From NCBI GenBank assembly GCA_937899725.1, contig CALCCA010000040.1, forward strand, positions 97,779 to 161,778: a DNA stretch of 64,000 nt. Reading direction: 5' to 3'. Under the pieces are notes generated by a model. The model worked only from the letters and a program-made list of their open reading frames with translations. It was not told the origin of the DNA and made no database searches. The number at the start of each line of letters is the position of its first letter. Position 1 is the stretch's first letter. Made by a program: the position numbers and the translations under genes. Source of the DNA: an uncultured Halomicronema sp. (GTDB taxonomy: Bacteria > Cyanobacteriota > Cyanobacteriia > Phormidesmidales > Phormidesmidaceae). This document shows, one piece after another, positions 44,402 through 53,385 of the stretch.

Positions 44402-45493
44402 ATGGGGCAAAAGTTCAAGCGGCGGCAATGGCTGGGGTTGGCGATCGCCCTCTGCACCGTGATTATTGCCTGCCAGCCGTCAACGCCGGTCGCGACCGAT
44501 CCGGCAGCACCCAGTAATTCAGCACCGGCCAGCGCTCCCCTCGTGCTCAACGGTACCGGGGCGAGCTTTCCCCTCTTTATCTACGAGCGCATCTTTAGCG
44601 AATATCGCCAGCAGGTTGCTCCCAACTTGAGCATCAACTATCAGCCTACGGGCAGCGCCGCCGGGATTCAGCAGGTAATTTCTAACACGGTGGATTTTGG
44701 CGCGAGTGATGTGGCCATGACCGAGGCTGAAATGGCTCAGGTGGAGTCGGGAGTTGTGCTCGTGCCGATGACGGCAGGCTTGGTGGCGATCGCCTACAAT
44801 CTGCCGGGTGAGACGACGGGCCTCAACCTCAGTCGCGCCGTATTAGCCGATATCTTTTTGGGCAAAATCACCCGGTGGAACGATCCGTTGATTGCGGCCA
44901 GCAATCCGGAGCGCACGCTACCGGCTTTGCCGCTCACGCTGGTGCATCGCTCTGATGGCAGTGGCACCACCGCTGCCGTGACAGCACACCTGGCGGCCAT
45001 CAGCCCAGAATGGCAGACCGATGTGGGCGCAGGCCTCAGTGTGGCCTGGCCAGCGGGCCTTGGCATCAAGGCGAATGCGGGAGTCGCAGCGCAAATTCAG
45101 CAGGCCGAAGGCACCCTCGGATACTTGGAATATAGCTACGCGCAGCGGCTGGGCTTGCCGATTGCGGCAATTGAAAACCAAGCGGGCAACTTTATGGAAC
45201 CGGAGCCTGCTTCGGGCGCAGCCGCTCTGCGGGATGCCGCCATGCCAGCCGACCTACAAGTGTTTATTCCTGACCCAGTGGACGAATCGGCCTATCCTAT
45301 CGTCACCTACAGCTGGATTTTGGCCTACGCACAATACGCCGACGCCATCAAAGGAGACGCATTGAAGCAAGTGTTGAGCTGGGGCCTGACGGAGGGGCAG
45401 CAATACAGCCAGGAACTAGGCTATATTCCCCTGCCTGAGTCCGTTGTTGAGCAGGCGATCGCGGCGGTTGAGCGGATTCAAGTCGGCAGTTAG
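44402..45493 (+). CDS. pstS: Phosphate-binding lipoprotein PstS
   Basis: Periplasmic receptor of the high-affinity phosphate transporter, 363 aa. Signal peptide with lipobox Cys24 (VIIAC), Pro/Ala/Ser linker to about residue 46, then the PstS fold: LNGTGASFPLFIYE, YQPTGSAAGIQQV, VDFGASDVAMTEAEM, and VHRSDGSGTT, the last being the phosphate-coordinating Ser-Asp-Gly-Ser-Gly-Thr loop. SYSWILAYAQYA-type end is normal. It is unlinked from pstCAB at 12.3-15.2 kb, but is their natural partner. Expected induction under phosphate limitation. Confidence 0.93.
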   Translation: MGQKFKRRQWLGLAIALCTVIIACQPSTPVATDPAAPSNSAPASAPLVLNGTGASFPLFIYERIFSEYRQQVAPNLSINYQPTGSAAGIQQVISNTVDFGASDVAMTEAEMAQVESGVVLVPMTAGLVAIAYNLPGETTGLNLSRAVLADIFLGKITRWNDPLIAASNPERTLPALPLTLVHRSDGSGTTAAVTAHLAAISPEWQTDVGAGLSVAWPAGLGIKANAGVAAQIQQAEGTLGYLEYSYAQRLGLPIAAIENQAGNFMEPEPASGAAALRDAAMPADLQVFIPDPVDESAYPIVTYSWILAYAQYADAIKGDALKQVLSWGLTEGQQYSQELGYIPLPESVVEQAIAAVERIQVGS

Positions 45494-45606
45494 TTGGTGT
45501 GCCCAGCGAGCGGACTCCCCACACCCTCTTGACCAGGTCAGGGAATCTGCTTACCAGGGTGACAGATTGCCACCGGGCAAAAAGGATAATGAGCTTCTGA
45601 GGGCAG

Positions 45607-46680
45607 CTACACCGCGATCGCGGTCGATTCAATCCCCGATGCCGCCAGATCTTCGCCGTACCAGGCTTTGCCATCAAGCGCCATCTGCTCAATCAGGCTG
45701 GCCAAACGGAGAGCTTTCAGGGCTTGCTCGCCGCCCACCGATGGCTTTTCGCCACCTCGCACGCAGTTCACAAAATGCTCTAGCTCGGCGTGCAACGGCT
45801 CAATATTGCTGGTGTAGACCTGTTCGATCAGACCATCTTGCCGGTAAAGCACTTGACCGTAATTGGTCATGGTGTTCGCAGTCGTTTGGCGATTGATCAA
45901 AATTTCGTTGTTGAGAAAGTCCGCTTCGGTTAACGAATCGCGGCAGTGGGCGGCAATGGTGCGAATCTTGCGATGGGTCACCTTGCTAGCGGTCAGCGTC
46001 GCAACCACGCCATTGGCAAACCCTAAGGTGGCGGTCACGTAGTCTAAGTAGCCCGAGTTGGCGGAGCGGCTGCCGCTTGCTGACAGCTTCACGACGGGGG
46101 AGCCCGCTAGCTCTAGCAGCAAGTCAATGTCGTGAATCATCAGATCTAGCACGACGGACACATCATTGGCCCGGTCAGAGTAGGGGCTCATACGCCGCGC
46201 TTCAAGGGCAAGCACTTCTTCTGTTCGCAAGACGTTGTGCAGTTCTTTAAAGGCTGGGTTGAACCGCTCGATGTGCCCCACCTGCAGAATGCAGTTAGAC
46301 TCTGCCGCCGCATTGACCAGCGACTCGGCCTCGGCGATGTTGGCGGCGATGGGCTTTTCAATCAAAACGTGGATGCCGGCCCGCAAGCAATTCATCCCAA
46401 CGGTGTGGTGTAAACGAGTCGGAACCGCGACACAGACGGCATCAACATGCTCAATAAGGGTGTGATAATCCTCAAAAAACCGCACCCGGTATTTACTAGC
46501 GGTATCAAGCCCGAGTTCGACATTGACATCAGAGACCCCGATCAGCTCCACATTCTTAAGACGGCTCAAAACGCGCGTGTGGTGTTGCCCCATGTTGCCG
46601 ACCCCGATAACCCCTACGCGGATAGGCTGTGACGGCGATCGCTGAAGCTGAGCATCCGAACCGTTGTTAGATGGATTCAT
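45607..46680 (-). CDS. Gfo/Idh/MocA family oxidoreductase
   Basis: A 357-aa NAD(P)-dependent dehydrogenase. Rossmann fold: IRVGVIGVGNMGQHHTRVL (about residues 20-38), acidic Asp at GVSDVN for adenosine ribose, then AVCVAVPTRLHHTV and the catalytic signature LIEKPIA (EKP). HIERFNPAF follows. The C-terminal domain has LDLMIHDIDLLLELAG, a conserved HDID motif. Substrate is probably a sugar or cyclitol; close relatives sit with surface-polysaccharide or UDP-sugar genes, but no such neighbour is present here. It converges on pstS. Confidence 0.92.
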   Translation of the reverse strand: MNPSNNGSDAQLQRSPSQPIRVGVIGVGNMGQHHTRVLSRLKNVELIGVSDVNVELGLDTASKYRVRFFEDYHTLIEHVDAVCVAVPTRLHHTVGMNCLRAGIHVLIEKPIAANIAEAESLVNAAAESNCILQVGHIERFNPAFKELHNVLRTEEVLALEARRMSPYSDRANDVSVVLDLMIHDIDLLLELAGSPVVKLSASGSRSANSGYLDYVTATLGFANGVVATLTASKVTHRKIRTIAAHCRDSLTEADFLNNEILINRQTTANTMTNYGQVLYRQDGLIEQVYTSNIEPLHAELEHFVNCVRGGEKPSVGGEQALKALRLASLIEQMALDGKAWYGEDLAASGIESTAIAV

Positions 46681-47373
46681 GTGTTAGCCTGCGTCTTCTC
46701 ATCCCTGAAGTTTTGAATTTCGGCAATTCGTTGCTTGAAAAAGTTACAAAATCAAACAAGATATTACCACACCCTCAATATTGTGTTTTTGCCTTATTGT
46801 TTTGCTGTGTGTGGTGACACAGAAGTAAATGTCCCCCCCTTCCCAACAGCTTTGGGCGGAAATGGTAGGCTAGGAATCCGCCATACAGCCACCGAATTTT
46901 GCGATAGGCGCAGAGGCAGTGCTGAGCAAGCGGGATATTGCGTCATCAGAGAAAATTCAAGCTCGGCAGTGATTTTTGCTCGCCGGTGACAATAATTAGC
47001 CTTCGCAGTTCACTCAATCGCGCCAAAAGACAGCCTTAAAAAACACCTTTCTGCCGAGCTTTATTCCTCGCCATTCTGGATTCCTAACGGTTATTCAGCA
47101 TCAAGTACTCGTTAGAAGAAGACCGCTGAGAGATGATTTCAACCCCGAAAAGGGCGGCGAGTTGGAGGCGCTTTCTCACGCTCAACGCGAGGCCGGACTG
47201 AGCGAGGGTTGATTGATTAGCAGCTCAGCACTATTCCGCCTGTGAGGAGCTGACGCCAGCCATGACCTTGGCTGCATCCTGGACAGATGGGCCAGTTAAG
47301 CCTGACTCAGGTTGCCAGGTGGTTGCAGTATGGTGAAGATCGCCGGTCTGCCGAGTTCTGTGGAGTCTCTGGC
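46681..47373. other. Spacer, no gene recognised
   Basis: About 690 bases between divergent genes. An open frame at 46735-46989 has no protein-like pattern. GGAG before ATG 47374 serves the next gene. No RNA gene or repeat seen. Confidence 0.4.
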
Positions 47374-47850
47374 ATGATTCCCATTTTGGCCAATGTGAGT
47401 TTTGGTATCTTGGCGTTTACGCCAGCGGGATGGGCCTTTATGGTGGCCATCATTGTGCTGGAGATTCTCATCACCTCACGCCGTCTTAGCCGGGTGTGGT
47501 GGCATCGAAAGTCGGCCATGGCAGTGGTAACGGCTAACGTGATCAGTGGGGCCATCGGCATCGGCCTTTCCCTACTCTTGAATGGCGGCTGGTGGTTAGT
47601 CGTCTGGATGCCCTGGGTCAGCAGTCAAGAAGTTCAGTTGCCTCGTCATTTGCTCGCAATCAGTGTTTTTTATGTCGTTGCCTTTGTGCTCTCGATCACG
47701 ATCGAAGGCGCGATCGGGCAGCTCATGCTGAAGTCACAGTTTGCCAAACCACAAATCTGGCGAGCCTTTTTGACGGCAAATATGGCTTCTTATCTCGTTG
47801 GCAGTATTGCTCTATATTCCTACAGCTTTGTTCTGTGGCAATATCTGTAA
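47374..47850 (+). CDS. Cyanobacterial polytopic membrane protein, unknown function
   Basis: A 158-aa product from ATG 47374, which has GGAG nine bases upstream; the frame opens at 47287 but the extension looks non-coding. Four hydrophobic helices can be placed (about residues 8-30, 47-70, 88-112 and 132-156), with a basic loop after the first (TSRRLSRVWWHRK). The start MIPILANVSFG resembles short membrane proteins of unknown function in cyanobacteria. No motif for transport or catalysis is visible. Confidence 0.75.
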   Translation: MIPILANVSFGILAFTPAGWAFMVAIIVLEILITSRRLSRVWWHRKSAMAVVTANVISGAIGIGLSLLLNGGWWLVVWMPWVSSQEVQLPRHLLAISVFYVVAFVLSITIEGAIGQLMLKSQFAKPQIWRAFLTANMASYLVGSIALYSYSFVLWQYL

Positions 47851-48186
47851 AACGGCATTTCCTAGCCTAGTGAGGGCCGCTCATCGGTCCAAAGACGAGG
47901 TCTCGGCGTGATGAGGAGAACTCATTAGCTTCAAACCCATCGCCAGCAGCTTTGTCGGCTTTTTCCCAAGGATTTGGTCTTGCTGCCATGGCCTGCATTC
48001 TGCCCCCTTTGCCGCTGCGCGATCGCCGGGGTCGTTGCAATTGTGAACCGTCGCCTGCCGAGGAGCACCGAGGTCAAAGACTGCGGCACCATCATTGGGC
48101 CTGCAGGGCCAGCCGTGCGGAATTTCGCGATGGCCTTCTCCAGTGGGGGTTAGAATGGCTGAATGAATTGTTGATTGCGGTTTGTC
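47851..48186. other. Spacer upstream of gatB
   Basis: About 340 bases. A minus-strand frame (47881-48246) overlaps the gatB start and has no protein-like character. GTTAGAAT at 48148-48155 may be a -10 for gatB. Confidence 0.35.
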
Positions 48187-49683
48187 ATGACCTCTGCTGC
48201 CCCGACCAAAACCCAGTACGAAGCTGTCATCGGTCTGGAAACTCACTGCCAGCTCAGCACCAAGACCAAGATTTTTTCGCCCAGCTCAACGGCCTTTGGC
48301 GCTGACCCCAATACGCACATTGATCCCATTGTGTTGGGCATGCCGGGAGTGCTGCCGGTGCTCAACCAAAAGGTGTTGGAATATGCGGTAAAAGCCGGCT
48401 TGGCCCTCAATTGCCAGATCGCTCCCTACAGCAAGTTCGATCGCAAGCAGTATTTTTATCCCGACCTGCCCAAAAACTATCAAATCTCGCAGTTTGACCT
48501 GCCCATTGCGGAGCACGGTTGGTTAGAGATTGAGCTGGTCGATCGCAAAACCCACGAAGTCAGTCGCAAGCGCATTGGCATCACCCGTCTGCATATGGAA
48601 GAAGATGCAGGCAAGTTGGTGCATGCGGGCAGCGATCGCCTCTCGGGTTCGGCCTATTCACTGGTGGACTTTAACCGAGCTGGGGTGCCTTTGGTCGAAA
48701 TCGTGTCAGAACCCGACTTGCGCACCGGGCAAGAGGCCGCCGAATATGCTCAAGAACTGCGGCGCATCATGCGGTATCTGGGCGTCAGTGACGGCAACAT
48801 GCAGGAAGGCTCACTGCGCTGCGACGTGAATATTTCGGTGCGACGGGTGGGGGCCGAGAAGTTTGGCACGAAGGTTGAGATCAAGAATATGAACTCCTTC
48901 AGCGCCATTCAAAAAGCGATCGAATATGAAATCGATCGCCAAATTGCGGCGGTCGAAGCGGGTGAACCAATCTATCAAGAGACGCGCCTGTGGGAAGAAG
49001 GCCGTCAGTGCACCATCAGCATGCGCCTCAAGGAAGGTTCCAGCGACTATCGGTACTTTCCTGAACCAGATTTGCCGCCGATCGAAGTCGCGCCCCAACA
49101 GCTCGCAACCTGGCAGCAAGAACTGCCGGAGCTACCGGCTCACAAACGCACTCGTTATGAGGAATCGCTGGGTCTATCGCCCTATGACGCGCGCGTCTTG
49201 ACGGATGAGCGCCAAGTGGCAGAATACTTTGAGACGGCGGTGCAACTCGGGGCCGACCCGAAACTGGCGGCGAACTGGATCACCCAAGACATTGCTGCCT
49301 ACCTCAATGCGGCAAAGCTCTCTATCACTGAGATTGCCCTCCAGCCAGAAATGCTGGCGGAAATGGTGAAGCTGATTGCCGACAATACCATTAGCACCAA
49401 GATCGCTAAGGATATTCTGCCTGATCTACTGACTCAGGGGGGCTCACCCCAAGCGATCGTCGAGGAGCGCGGACTCAGCCAAATCTCTGATCCGGAAGAG
49501 ATCGGAGCCATTATTGATGACGTGTTGGCCGCCCATCCTGACGAGCTCGAAAAGTATCGCGCTGGCAAGAAAAAGCTCCAGGGCTTTTTTGTCGGTCAGG
49601 TCATGAAGCGAACCAGTGGGCGGGTGGATCCGAAGCTCACCAATCAAATCTTAATCAAGAAGCTAAATAGTCAAGAAGTGTAA
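48187..49683 (+). CDS. gatB: Aspartyl/glutamyl-tRNA(Asn/Gln) amidotransferase subunit B
   Basis: GatB of the GatCAB complex, which amidates Glu-tRNA(Gln) to Gln-tRNA(Gln). 498 aa from ATG 48187. The cradle domain shows YEAVIGLETHCQLSTKTKIF, LGMPGVLPVLN, KFDRKQYFYPDLPKNYQISQ and GITRLHMEEDAGK (conserved kinase and metal region). QEGSLRCDVNISVR and EIKNMNSF follow. The tail is the YqeY-like domain ending VMKRTSGRVDPKLTNQIL. Cyanobacteria lack GlnRS, so this is essential. Ends in a strong terminator. Confidence 0.97.
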   Translation: MTSAAPTKTQYEAVIGLETHCQLSTKTKIFSPSSTAFGADPNTHIDPIVLGMPGVLPVLNQKVLEYAVKAGLALNCQIAPYSKFDRKQYFYPDLPKNYQISQFDLPIAEHGWLEIELVDRKTHEVSRKRIGITRLHMEEDAGKLVHAGSDRLSGSAYSLVDFNRAGVPLVEIVSEPDLRTGQEAAEYAQELRRIMRYLGVSDGNMQEGSLRCDVNISVRRVGAEKFGTKVEIKNMNSFSAIQKAIEYEIDRQIAAVEAGEPIYQETRLWEEGRQCTISMRLKEGSSDYRYFPEPDLPPIEVAPQQLATWQQELPELPAHKRTRYEESLGLSPYDARVLTDERQVAEYFETAVQLGADPKLAANWITQDIAAYLNAAKLSITEIALQPEMLAEMVKLIADNTISTKIAKDILPDLLTQGGSPQAIVEERGLSQISDPEEIGAIIDDVLAAHPDELEKYRAGKKKLQGFFVGQVMKRTSGRVDPKLTNQILIKKLNSQEV

Positions 49684-49757
49684 AGATCGGGGGTGGGCGT
49701 TTCACCCCTCATGGCCAGTGTGCAATACTATGTTATGTAGATGCACCCTGATGGTAG

Positions 49758-49786
49758 GGAGAGCTGAATTCAGCTCTCCTTTTTTC
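49758..49786 (+). terminator. Rho-independent terminator of gatB
   Basis: A 22-base perfect palindrome (49758-49779, centre GAATTC) directly followed by six or more T. It begins 75 bases after the stop. Confidence 0.9.
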
Positions 49787-49935
49787 CTTTTAAAGGTCTT
49801 TTGTCCATATACTCTATGCTGGTCAATCGCTGAGCCATCCCATCAGTGGGCCAGTTTCTGAGAGTTTGGGGGGATTAGACAACATCTTTTAACACCCCAT
49901 AACCAGAGTCACTCGGTAAATTAAGAGAGCCATTT

Positions 49936-50739
49936 GTGCGATCGCCTGCGATGGACTCTCGGACGCCTCGAATTGCCTTGCTGATTGATGCTGATAACGC
50001 CCCGGCTTCCAAGATTGACTTGGTGTTTAGTCGGCTGGGCTTTCTCGGCACGATTCGGGTTCGCCGCGCTTACGGTAATTGGAAAAAAGACCATCTGCAA
50101 GGGTGGGCCAAAATTCTACACAAGCACGCGATCGTGCCGATCCAGCAGTTTGACTATGTAACGGGCAAAAACGCCACTGATATTGCTCTAGCAATTGACG
50201 CCATGGATTTGCTGCAAACCATGCGACCAGAGATTTTTGGCATTGTGGCGGGCGACAGCGACTATACCCCCTTGGTGGTCAGACTGATCGCCTCGGGAGC
50301 ACAAGTGTTTGGCTTTGGTCAGGTCAAGACGGCCGCGATCGCCTTTCAAGAAGCCTGCACGGAGTTTGTCTCGCTGGATAACGACGCGGGCAAAACGCCC
50401 ACCTATGGACATTTCAACACCGGTCACAACAAACATAGTGCTGCCGTGCCGAGTCTTGGCCCCGCCAACACCGTCGCCCTGACTGTGGTCGATTCGTCAT
50501 CGCTGACTGAAGCTGAGACAGTGCCGACAAAAGTCTTTGTGGCAGCGATTAGGCAAAACCGGCAGTCTACTGGCTGGGCGGATGTCAAATCGATTGGGGC
50601 TTACCTCAGCCAACGCAAAATCGTTAAAGCGGCCTACAACGTCAATCGTTGGGCCAGCTATTACAAGAAATTTCCGGTGATGTTTGAAGTGCAAGAGCTG
50701 GATGGCAAAACGATGGTGCGGTTGCGGTCAGAGACGTAG
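49936..50739 (+). CDS. NYN-domain RNase-like protein with LOTUS/OST-HTH domain
   Basis: A 267-aa product from GTG 49936 (GAGAG upstream); ATG 49951 is an alternative. Residues about 12-150 form a NYN/PIN-like domain (DUF88): IALLIDADNAP with catalytic Asp pair, KNATDIALAIDAMDLL with the third Asp, and IVAGDSDYTPLVVRL with the fourth. Residues about 195-265 match LOTUS/OST-HTH (FVAAIRQNRQSTGWADVKSIG, FPVMFEVQ). The pair suggests an RNA-binding endoribonuclease. The stop is 12 bases from a RAYT remnant. Confidence 0.9.
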   Translation: MRSPAMDSRTPRIALLIDADNAPASKIDLVFSRLGFLGTIRVRRAYGNWKKDHLQGWAKILHKHAIVPIQQFDYVTGKNATDIALAIDAMDLLQTMRPEIFGIVAGDSDYTPLVVRLIASGAQVFGFGQVKTAAIAFQEACTEFVSLDNDAGKTPTYGHFNTGHNKHSAAVPSLGPANTVALTVVDSSSLTEAETVPTKVFVAAIRQNRQSTGWADVKSIGAYLSQRKIVKAAYNVNRWASYYKKFPVMFEVQELDGKTMVRLRSET

Positions 50740-50751
50740 GTGGAAATCTGA

Positions 50752-50905
50752 TGTTCCCCAAAGCGTCGTTGCCACACTGCTTGCTCTTGCTTATGGCGGC
50801 GAGACAATGATCGGGCTCGCTGATATGGCTCAGGGCAAGAGCGAGTGAAATGCGATTTGATTAATCGCCAGCGGGTAGAAAAGTCTGCGTCTTTGGCAGA
50901 TCAAC
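50752..50905 (-). pseudogene. RAYT transposase fragment 1 (middle part)
   Basis: Minus-strand translation gives DADFSTRWRLIKSHFT, then RARSLSRRHKQEQAVWQRRF and EHQI, the central region of a REP-associated tyrosine transposase (Y1/IS200-like). The N-terminal HxH part and the C-terminal catalytic Tyr part are missing. It abuts the NYN gene on one side and runs towards REP copy 1. Confidence 0.85.
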
Positions 50906-50963
50906 CGTCCACGTAGGTCAGGCAAGCCACAATTAGGCAAACACGAGTGAGATTGAACGGTGA

Positions 50964-51012
50964 GTGTTGGGTTTGCTGGCGGCAACCCAACCTACAGCGA
51001 GGAGCGATCGCG
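50964..51012. repeat. REP-like palindrome, copy 1
   Basis: GTTGGGTT and AACCCAAC arms around a short loop, then CTACAGCGAGGAGCGATCGC, a unit shared with copies 2 and 4. Confidence 0.8.
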
Positions 51013-51059
51013 CTACCATCTCCAAATTGCTTGGCTGCTTAAAGATACGTGATGAAGGA

Positions 51060-52178
51060 TTATGGCCCAAAGCACTGCTCAAGGTCCCAAAGAATGAGCT
51101 CTGACCCGTGTGTTGTTGCTAACGTTTTGCCATCTGGAGAAACGTCCATGTCTCTGTTAACGCCAGCTGTGCCTGTCACAACACCCGTCGTACAAACGAC
51201 TTCCCCAGAAGCCGAATTCCATAAGGAGACGGTACCAAGGATTCCATAGATCCCCTCAGTCCACACGGTCGATATCGCAAAAGTTTCACTATTTGGTACA
51301 GGGTCGATACTCATGTTAAGTGGATAAAGTTCACCTCGAAAGTTTTGGACTAGACGGCCTGTCTGCAGATCTCGAACCTCCAATACGCCTTCATTTCCTG
51401 CCAGCAGGAGGCGATTGTCATCTAAAAAAGCCACGTCGAGTGCATTCTCCCCGTTAAAAGGTATCGATATGATTTCTTCCCAAGTCTCGGTGTCAAAGAT
51501 ATAGGTGATGGTGCCCAGTCTTTCGTCAGTTTCAGGTGCATAGCGCACGGCGATGGCAGCAAAGTACTTCTCGTCAGCGGAGAAAACGACGTTTGACCAC
51601 AATCTGAAGGTTTCGTCTTCTTCAAGTGACAAGAGCTGAATTCTTTCGCCTGTTCTAATATCGAGCCAGAAAAGCTGACCTAGAGGAGTTCCAAACGCGA
51701 GAACTTGTTGAGATGACGAATAGTCAACCTTGTCAGCAAAAATATCCCGTTCTTCACTGTCCACCAAGATTTGAGTTTTTTCTCCACTGCTCACGTCCCA
51801 TAGAGAGATTTCTCCCTCTTCATCAAGGAGAACAATCTCTTCCCCTGATGGTGATGTGAACGAAGCCCATCTGCTGATGTACCAATCTGTAGTCAGGGTT
51901 TGAACAAGCTGCCAGTCGCTAGTATTCCAAATCTCAATTGCTCCTGAATCTAAAGACGGGCCGGCATCTGCTTTCCCGGTGATTAACATCCTATTGGAAT
52001 CGTTAGCAAAGTTGACTTCAATGATCTCTCGAAGATCAGACTTGATCGATTGTGAAGCCAATCCAGAGCTTTCTGGTCTTGGAACTGGAACTGAGTTAGA
52101 AGTGGGGATGCAGGAGCTTACCAGGAGAGTAAGCGGCACAGATATCAGAGGCAAACAGAACTTTTGACTTTTAGACAT
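51060..52178 (-). CDS. WD40-like beta-propeller lipoprotein
   Basis: A 372-aa exported protein: signal peptide with lipobox Cys23 (LLVSSC), a Ser/Pro spacer to about residue 45, then six or so WD40-like blades: GAIEIWNTSDWQ, GEISLWDVSSGEKT, GQLFWLDIRTGER, GVLEVRDLQTGRL, GTVSLWNSASGEV and SELILWDLEQ at the end. Should be anchored at the cell surface or periplasm and act as a binding scaffold. No catalytic motif. It lies in the RAYT/REP-rich region with lower GC than flanks, perhaps acquired. Confidence 0.85.
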   Translation of the reverse strand: MSKSQKFCLPLISVPLTLLVSSCIPTSNSVPVPRPESSGLASQSIKSDLREIIEVNFANDSNRMLITGKADAGPSLDSGAIEIWNTSDWQLVQTLTTDWYISRWASFTSPSGEEIVLLDEEGEISLWDVSSGEKTQILVDSEERDIFADKVDYSSSQQVLAFGTPLGQLFWLDIRTGERIQLLSLEEDETFRLWSNVVFSADEKYFAAIAVRYAPETDERLGTITYIFDTETWEEIISIPFNGENALDVAFLDDNRLLLAGNEGVLEVRDLQTGRLVQNFRGELYPLNMSIDPVPNSETFAISTVWTEGIYGILGTVSLWNSASGEVVCTTGVVTGTAGVNRDMDVSPDGKTLATTHGSELILWDLEQCFGP

Positions 52179-52259
52179 AGCTATCTTGGTTAAGACTAAT
52201 TGCGCGACGAATATCTAAACGATATTTTTAACCCTGATTGTCCTCAGGATTGGATTCGA

Positions 52260-52490
52260 TCAGCGGGTAGAAAAGTCGGCATCATCGGCAGGCAGTGTCC
52301 AAAGGCAGTGCAGATGGTCTGGCAAAACGACAATGGCCGCAATGTCAAACCGGTGTTATTGCTTAACCGTGTGGAAGGATTGCCGGAGAAGCTGAACGGT
52401 TTCGGGATGGTTGAAAAGGTGCTGGCGATTATAGGTGACGACGGTAAAGAAGTAGGTTGCTCCGGGCGTTTTGGCACGGCAGTAGTGCAT
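52260..52490 (-). pseudogene. RAYT transposase fragment 2 (N-terminal part)
   Basis: From ATG 52490 the translation reads MHYCRAKTPGATYFFTVVTY, then a TAA (at 52356), and in the same frame continues [20 protein letters not shown], with the HLH metal-binding motif of Y1 transposases, to DADFSTR and a TGA. So it is a nonsense-mutated and truncated N-terminal half. It lies directly downstream (minus strand) of REP copy 2. Confidence 0.88.
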
Positions 52491-52514
52491 GTTGATGGCG
52501 ATTGATTCGTGCCA

Positions 52515-52865
52515 TTAGAATTGACAAATGGTGTCGTGATTGAACATTTGTGTGTTGGGTTTTCTGACGGCAACCCAACCTACGGCGAGGGGCGATCGCA
52601 CTGAAGTCAATTTTCTCCACTCCGAGTAATGAGCCTCAATTCTAGAGCTTTCTATCACTTCAGGAAAATATGCAGAGCCGATGTCATCTTCAAAACAATT
52701 TTCAAATCTTTCATCATTAAGGTCGAAGAAACCTACTGGAGGACCATATGAAACCATTAGGGAGGCATTAGTACGATTTACGATCATAAATCTTGTGAAG
52801 CTTGAGCAACCAGATAATACGGTCAAAAAAAGCAAAAATAAACCCTTCAAAGAATGAGTTACCAT
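52515..52865 (-). CDS. Small lipoprotein with REP-derived C terminus
   Basis: A 116-aa product: signal peptide with lipobox (LTVLSGC, Cys20), then about 67 residues of mature protein (FMIVNRTNASLMVSYGPPVG, ENCFEDDIGSAYFPEV). From about residue 88 the frame runs through REP copy 2 (SVRSPLAVGWVAVRKPN) and the RAYT leader to a chance stop. The original C terminus seems to be lost, so it is probably non-functional or altered. Family not recognised. Confidence 0.6.
   Translation of the reverse strand: MVTHSLKGLFLLFLTVLSGCSSFTRFMIVNRTNASLMVSYGPPVGFFDLNDERFENCFEDDIGSAYFPEVIESSRIEAHYSEWRKLTSVRSPLAVGWVAVRKPNTQMFNHDTICQF
52552..52602. repeat. REP-like palindrome, copy 2
   Basis: GTTGGGTT and AACCCAAC arms, then CTACGGCGAGGGGCGATCGC. 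It encodes part of the altered lipoprotein tail and precedes RAYT fragment 2. Confidence 0.82.
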
Positions 52866-53044
52866 AAAATCTCCAATCGCTAAGCCTAAATGTACTTTGG
52901 ACCTATAAATTTGAAATAGAAATATTTATTGGCAGATTTAAGTGAAATCCTCTTTCCTACTATCAAATTCAGAAAATTTCAATCTCTTCATAGGTCAACT
53001 CAATCCTTTCAGAAGGAAAACAGATCGTAAAGAGCATCGAAGCG

Positions 53045-53091
53045 AGATCGCGTATCGCCGTAGGTTGGGTAGAACGCAGTGAACCCCAACA
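53045..53091. repeat. REP-like palindrome, copy 3
   Basis: Inverted relative to copies 1, 2 and 4: GCCGTAGGTTGGGT, then a changed right arm ACCCCAAC. It borders the 3' end of RAYT fragment 3. Confidence 0.7.
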
Positions 53092-53345
53092 TTTCTAATG
53101 CAGATTCTCCATTCTTCCCATGCTTTAATCAACTCAATCTCCTCGCTTTTACCCCAATCGCGAGAATAAAAATCCAGCCCAGCCAAGCGATGAAAACTGG
53201 AATACGGCCACTCAATCGGAGCCTTCACCAAGCCATGGCTGACCGGATTGATGTGGATGTAATCAACATGACGGACGAAGTCTTTCTCATCACGAATCTG
53301 ATGCTTCCAAAAGTGCCGCTGCCACGCCGCTTGCTCTTGCTTTTG
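53046..53345 (-). pseudogene. RAYT transposase fragment 3 (C-terminal part)
   Basis: Minus-strand frame with QEQAAWQRHFWKHQIRD, then DFVRHVDYIHINPVSHGLV and IEWPYSSFHRLAGLDFY: the C-terminal region of a RAYT, including HVDYIHxNPV and WPYSSFHR. The N-terminal two thirds are absent and replaced by REP copy 4. REP copies 3 and 4 flank it in opposite orientation, the classic RAYT arrangement. Confidence 0.88.
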
Positions 53346-53381
53346 GCGGCAACCCAACCTACGGCGAGGGGCGATCGCACT
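53346..53381. repeat. REP-like half palindrome, copy 4
   Basis: GCGGCAACCCAACCTACGGCGAGG then GCGATCGCACT, the right half of the unit. The left half is missing; it is joined to RAYT coding sequence. Confidence 0.75.
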
Positions 53382-53385
53382 TCCG

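Noticed and set aside
46735..46989. 84-codon frame in the spacer upstream of the Gfo/Idh/MocA gene
   Set aside because: No globular composition and no ribosome binding site.
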